DNA of 64,000 bases from Augochlora pura (lineage: Eukaryota; Arthropoda; Insecta; Hymenoptera; Halictidae): NCBI RefSeq assembly GCF_028453695.1, contig NC_135777.1:682001-746000 (forward strand), in the 5' to 3' direction. Position 1 is the stretch's first letter; each line of letters begins with the position of its first letter. The notes under the pieces are model-generated. The model saw only the letters and a program-made list of their open reading frames with translations. It did not search any database and had not been told where the DNA came from. Positions 59,281 through 64,000 of the stretch are shown piece by piece. The position numbers were made by a program, and so were the translations under genes.

Positions 59281-59308
59281 CTCTCTCCCTCTCTCTCGCT
59301 CTCTCTAA
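59281..59308 (+). repeat. (CT)n array
   Basis: CT repeat with CCC and CG interruptions, 28 nt. Confidence 0.85.
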
Positions 59309-59807
59309 CTCTCCAGCCTTTTCATTCTCTGAGTAATTGTATGCCTCCCGCTCGCCCCAACGGCACGATAAAGAGGGAGAAGAATAGGCGGAGAAGCTCT
59401 GCGGAGCACAGGCACGCGAGCGAGCGTCGGCTCGCTAAGAACAACCCGCCCCCTCGTCGCGGGGGTTAAGCAGCTAAATCCGGGGAGGAAATTCAAAACG
59501 GCCTTTTTATTACGCCACGTGACTTTGCGTGTTAAAAGCGTTAAATGCGTAACAGCCACATTCTGGAGGGTCGTTAAAGGTATTCGCGATAGAAGGAGGA
59601 ATCAAGGAGGGACGTTGCCGCTCCTTTCCGTTCCTCCTGCGCTGCTTTCAATCGAAATCGTATGAGGGAATCGTCTCTCGGCGTAGGGATGATTTAGATG
59701 ATTCTTCCGGATGATTTTTCAAACGTTTCGATGACATTACAGGAACTTTTTCTCCTTAGGGATTTGCAACTTCAAATTATGCTTATTCGAATTCTGATGT
59801 AATTGCA

Positions 59808-59838
59808 TTAACCCTTTGCGTTCGGAGAAATTTCTCCG
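59808..59838 (+). mobile_element. TTAA-CCCTTTGCG terminus with 16-bp palindrome
   Basis: TTAACCCTTTGCG (59808-59820) has the same first nine bases after TTAA as the family A MITE. It is then followed by a different sequence: a perfect 16-bp palindrome, CGGAGAAATTTCTCCG (59823-59838). The design matches a piggyBac-like end with a subterminal hairpin. No right end is found. A TA-CAGGGTGTTTC motif starts at 59859, which could be the end of another element inserted here. Confidence 0.45.
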
Positions 59839-59858
59839 ATTATGAACTGAGGAATGTA

Positions 59859-59882
59859 TACAGGGTGTTTCAAATTTTAATG
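59859..59882 (+). mobile_element. Possible TA-flanked DNA transposon end (CAGGGTGTTTC)
   Basis: TA followed by CAGGGTGTTTCAAATTTTAA resembles the CAGGGTGTCCC-type ends common in insect DNA elements that target TA. Only one end is visible and it sits just inside the TTAA terminus at 59808. Weak call. Confidence 0.25.
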
Positions 59883-60590
59883 TTCAAACTTTGTCAGTGC
59901 ATTCTATATTATATATGATAATATATGTAATATTGGCATCCCTTTGCCGTGTAAAACATGTCTTCAAATTATAATTAAATTAATAAGAAAATCATGAAAA
60001 AACATGGGAACCGGGAAGCAATTAATACTTGCACGCATAATGGTAAACCGAATTCGATACTTTCCGCGATCGGTTCATTAAATTCGCGTGCGGTGAATTA
60101 TGAAGACGGCGAACAATATCATTAATATTTTAATCGAAATATTACATTTACATTTTGGATCATTAGCAATTCCTATACGAGCAAGTGATGCATTGAAATC
60201 GTAATGATCCGCTGTATACTGATTAATGGTAATAATGAACTCGCGCGACAAACTCCTATGAAACCGCGCCGCGGATTTGATTTCTCGATTAGTATTTCGA
60301 ATAGGTTGACTTTTACGTTCGCGCGAGTCTTTTCATATTTATAAATTCTTTATACGTAAATCGCATAAGCATTCTAATATTATTATATACATTTCCCTCA
60401 CCAGATAATTACGATTCCCATAAAAATCGGCAACGCCATAATAATCGAAAATTTCCATTCGACGTGAATTAATTATCGCGGCGATCTAAATTCAGAATAA
60501 TTCCCGGACAAACCGTGTAATTTGATTTTCGCAATAAACCCGAGACCGATTCATAAATAATACAGCAATTATTAAACGGTGTCGATTTAC

Positions 60591-60710
60591 CCGCGAATCG
60601 ATATATATATTCGTTCCATTTCCTTCGGCATCAGAAACATTCGCCCCTGCGTCTTCTAATGCGTGCGGTATAATTGCCATCCGTCGAATTCGATCGATCA
60701 AACACGCTTC
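60591..60710 (-). CDS. Candidate internal exon, 40 codons, unknown product
   Basis: On the minus strand a CAG acceptor (60711-60713) preceded by a moderately pyrimidine-rich stretch is followed by 120 nt that stay open in one frame, ending at a GTAAAT donor (plus strand 60585-60590). The segment is exactly 40 codons, starts and ends in phase 0, and is acidic in the middle (ALEDAGANVSDAEGNG). No domain is recognised. It is antisense to the host intron implied by the ratchet point at 17725. An in-frame open segment of this size is easily produced by chance, so this is a weak call. Confidence 0.12.
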
Positions 60711-60849
60711 CTGCCGCGGAGAGTGCAGCCACACAAAATTTCCGAAGTCAAATATTTACCGTGGAACCGTGTATATATATATGTATCACCTGGCCCGTAG
60801 TCGTACCTGTCCCTCGTTAAGAGATTAAAATTACCGTGAGCGCGCGAAC

Positions 60850-60864
60850 GGGGGGGGGGGGGGG
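60850..60864 (+). repeat. 15-nt poly-G
   Basis: Fifteen G between CGCGCGAAC and CACGG. Confidence 0.9.
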
Positions 60865-61481
60865 CACGGTAATTCCGAAATATTCGGCAGTCGTTCTCGC
60901 GCGCATTAAGCTTTCAAGCTAACGTTTCATTATTTACGAGTTAATGAATAATAAAACGGCCCGTTGCCGCGCGGCTGCCTCTCGAAGACGCCCTCGGAAA
61001 CAAGATATCTCAGGTGAGGGGTCGTAATTTGCTTATTTTACAAAGGTCTTTGTATCTCTCTGGAACCTCTCGTTTTCCTCTGTCCCCGCAAGCCCGGTTT
61101 CCCTGCCCGTGGAATACAGTAAATTTTTCACTTTGAGAATATGAAATTCCTGGTAGCTCTGCGCGCAGCAACAACACTGTAAACGCGGATGGCAGAGTTC
61201 CCCTTTTTGTAGGCGACAAGGGAACCGGAGGGAGGGAGATGCGAGTCGGATAAGACCAGCGAAACAATATTTTCCTGGCGGGGGCACTTTGCCAGAAGCT
61301 TGCGGCTAGGGTGAAGATTAGCGCAACCTTGGTAACGACCTTATAAAACACCGAACTTGGCCGGCGAGCGCTAAAAATATTGCCTCGCAAATTGAAACGT
61401 ACTGCGCGAGGTGTGCGCCCTTTGCTTTCTTTTTCCCCCGTTCTCTCTTTCACCCTGCTCGGTCGTCGCTGTCTTCTTCCT

Positions 61482-61512
61482 CCTCCCCCTCCTCGCTCCT
61501 CGCTCCTCGCTC
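61482..61512 (+). repeat. (CTCGCTC)n minisatellite
   Basis: CTCCTCGCTCCTCGCTCCTC: seven-base units repeated three to four times. Confidence 0.8.
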
Positions 61513-61619
61513 GGCCAAAACGAGGAGAAAAGGGCAGCGCGGAAGCCTCGCGACAAAGTTCCTCTGTCAGATTTCCCCTGCAATTTCGCATTCGCAAACA
61601 AATCGTTGACGAACTCGGC

Positions 61620-61649
61620 CAGAGAGAGAGAGAGAGAGAGGGAGGGAGA
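61620..61649 (+). repeat. (GA)n array
   Basis: GA repeat followed by GGGAGGGAG, 30 nt. Confidence 0.9.
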
Positions 61650-63578
61650 AATCGGCCAGGGTAAACGCGTCCGGTTAAAAAAACACAGTCCAGAGTTAAA
61701 AAATTCCGGCGAAAATGGTACAAGAAAACCCGGCTGTCTTCCCAAGGAAACCGCCCGGAGATATGATAATTAATGAAAGTAAAGGCCGCGTGTTTCTGCA
61801 CCGGGGAAAAACTTTTCTGATTGAGGAATTCGTATTTGCCGCGAGTGCCGGTGCTGTGCAAATTAATTTCGAAATGGAGAATCTATGCCGGGGAACCGTG
61901 AAAGAATGTTAACTTTGATGTCTTCGTGCGGGAGTACGAGCGCGGCGACCGTACGGAGGTCGTTATATAAATTTTCTTTTGTAGATAATACGGTCCTCGT
62001 TTGCCCTCGAATGTATTACGCCGAGCGACCGCCTTTCTGAAATTAACTTGCCCAATGTTTTAGGTTAATGTCTACGGTGCTGGGAATAATTGTCGGAGTC
62101 AAACGCGTTTTTCTTGTAAGAATCGAGAATGTTTAAAATGTAATGTTCATGGAAAATTTTCCATGATTTCTTTTTTAATTTATATAACTAGACCGTGGCT
62201 TTTTATGCGAACTATAGATTGCATTAATTACAAGATACAGGAACTGTGATTTATTTCGATTCCTAATTATTTCGTAATTCTTTAAATATCTAATATTTTT
62301 CTATAAAATTCTTCTCCGAAACCAGCGAAGCGATTACCGTTCGGTTATTTTATGCGTCACGACGACGGATCGCCACGGCTTCCAATGACTGCGTTCGCTC
62401 GAATCATTTAATTCCGTGGATCGTTCCGCGGCGTCGCGCAAGACGGAAGAACACCGTGGCGATGTCAGTGGGTTTAATGTCCGTTGCCGACCCTTCGCGA
62501 ATTACCTTCGCAGAGATTTATTAAAACCGTAAAGCAGAAGAAACGGCTCTGGCCGAGCGTGACGGTGCCCCACCCCGTTGTTCTCTGTGTTGGAAAGTGG
62601 TGCTGGAAGCTCGCGGAGGAATGGCCAACAAAGAAAAGAGAACGAGCCCTGTGCCTGACGTTAGTGAGCACGAGAGGGTGGGGGAGGGAGGCATTTTCTT
62701 GGTCAAGCTTGTCCGGTCACGCTGGATTAGTTCCCGTTTTCTAACTCGAGACGATGCAACCGGCCAATTAAAGTGCCGTTAACCTTTCTCTGGACCCGTT
62801 GTTCCCGGCTCCTCGGTTCATTCTTTTATCCGTGGAAATGGACAGATAGCCTCCCGGTTCACCCTAACAGTTTTGCCCACCGGCGAAACAATGCCGCGCG
62901 AGTCTTTGAAGTCATCAAACCGGACGACTTCTCTTGCTCCGTGTTACGGTTGTTTTCACCTGCACCGAAGCCGGCTTCAACGTCGATAACGCCTGGTAAA
63001 CCCGATTTTTGTTACTGAGAATAGATTTATTTTTTCTTTACGAAAATCAACCTGAACGGGAATTTTTATATTATTTTATTACAAGTAACAAGGCTCTTAT
63101 CATCTGGCAAAAATTGAAGTAATTTAGTACTGTTTTATAAACGTTATTACATCTCGAAAGGTGTACGAAGACAGTGTTAAACTAATTATTTAATGGTAAT
63201 CAACTTTATGGGGAACCAAGGGGCAAATTTTAGAAAAGTAAAACACAAAATAAATTATAAATAAAATTTCATTATAAATAAAAATAATTCGAATAAAATT
63301 TCAAGAATTATAGATCATAGAAAACAAGTTTTCCACGCGAAAAACTCGGTCTAATTACGATTGGTATTCCATTAATGTTATAAATTTCCGTCTATCGAGA
63401 ACAAAATATCCGTTCTAACGTCGTCGCAACGGTAGCCATTAGGGGCGAGTGGAGATCCATAAAAGGTGCATATAAAGGATCCGTGATCGACATTCGGGAT
63501 CTCGGGATCCGCGAGGCGGGGAGCACAGCCGAGTAACGAGGGAACTTATCCGGGCGCGATTTGCTGCAAGGCACATAT

Positions 63579-63594
63579 ACATGCATGCATGCAT
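63579..63594. repeat. (CATG)n repeat
   Basis: ATGCATGCATGCAT: alternating, self-complementary tetranucleotide repeat flanked by ATATAC on both sides. Confidence 0.85.
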
Positions 63595-64000
63595 ATACGC
63601 GCGGGATATTCGGTGACGCGACGGCTTTTTCAGGGACGTCAATATATTTGTCCCCGGTGTGTGTACTTTGCTTCGTCTTATCTAGTTCTCTTTCCGCGCA
63701 AACTCGAGTTAAAGTAAAGCAGTGGCTGGCTGCCAGCCAACCTCGGCTTTTTTCGTACGCGAAGACGAAGCGCCGCGCGGAACGTTACAACCCATTGCAC
63801 ACGCCAAATCGTTTCTGGGTGGCCTGGCCGCACCGAGCCAAGTCCCACTGCGCCGCCTTACCCTCTCCTATTCCTAATGCCGCAACATTATTGGACATAC
63901 GGGAATGCGAAAGTTGTTTCTTTCACGATAATTATCCACTTGTCCGGTCTGCGGGACGACTCGAACCTCGGTCGAGCTTTCTTTCTTTTTTCCGCTCCCC

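Larger units (their letters stand above)
54895..59800. other. No gene seen
   Basis: AT-rich at 55430-56100 and 57690-58200; GC-rich with CT/GA arrays at 56750-57480 and 58300-59700. All frames overlap counterparts or simple repeats. Confidence 0.5.
60715..64000. other. No gene seen; longest open frame of the window
   Basis: The minus frame 61010-61861 (283 codons) is the longest in the window. It runs through a GA array (LSLSLSL) and a GGGGG-coding CT-rich stretch and shares the DNA with open frames in other phases and on the other strand, so it is probably compositional. 63000-63400 is AT-rich. Confidence 0.5.

Noticed and set aside
61005..61020. CTCAG-GTGAGG junction
   Set aside because: Looks like AG-GT, but the upstream sequence is purine-rich, so it is not a ratchet point.
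61010..61861. 283-codon minus-strand open frame
   Set aside because: Runs through a GA array and purine-rich low-complexity stretches, overlaps open frames in other phases and strand, and shows no domain.
63722..63740. TGGCTGG-CTG-CCAGCCA hairpin
   Set aside because: Seven-base stem with 3-nt loop in GC-rich DNA; expected by chance and no U-tract or partner.

Overview
This window looks like non-coding DNA from an insect nuclear genome, most likely a hymenopteran (bee, ant or wasp). The basis is: no bacterial-style gene packing; CpG that is not depleted, with long alternating (CG)n runs; many (GA/CT)n arrays; and remnants of TTAA-flanked piggyBac-like, mariner-like and Tc1/pogo-like elements. 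The species assignment is inference. I find no complete protein-coding gene, rRNA, tRNA, CRISPR array or autonomous transposon. Almost all open frames of 60-190 codons overlap equally long frames on the other strand, run through microsatellites, or have no recognisable domain, so I treat them as chance frames.

The strongest gene-related signal is at 17695-17784 on the + strand. A branchpoint-like motif and a pyrimidine tract lead into CAG joined directly to GTAAGT, and a second GTAAGT lies 53 nt downstream. This is the arrangement of a recursive splice site (ratchet point) with its recursive-splicing exon. It suggests that part or all of the window lies inside a very long intron of a + strand gene whose exons are outside the window. 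Two weak exon candidates are seen on the - strand (10918-11181 and 60591-60710).

Layout. 1-8100: CpG-rich and AT-rich stretches alternate, with purine tracts and simple repeats. 8101-9180: AT-rich desert. 9181-13300: mostly AT-rich, with one candidate terminal exon and short tandem repeats. 13311-13504: first short TTAA element, followed by a CpG block at 13850-14560. 14900-17690: AT-rich, then a GC-richer stretch with a long CT array. 17695-17784: recursive splice site. 17800-33000: alternating blocks with microsatellites, a 21-bp tandem array, a 38-bp tandem array and a mariner end. 32347-37120: cluster of MITE fragments. 37120-50120: simple-repeat-rich CpG blocks (CGG, CCGTCA, poly-G) separated by AT deserts. 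50129-51381: second MITE cluster, including one element with both ends preserved. 51400-64000: CpG blocks with GA/CT arrays, more transposon ends and a final AT block at 63000-63400.

The unifying structure is a set of short elements that begin TTAA followed by a C-rich start and, in many copies, a short palindrome just inside. At least three sequence families are represented by two or more copies here. No gene products act together in this window; the interest lies in splicing signals, MITE biology and non-B-DNA sequence.
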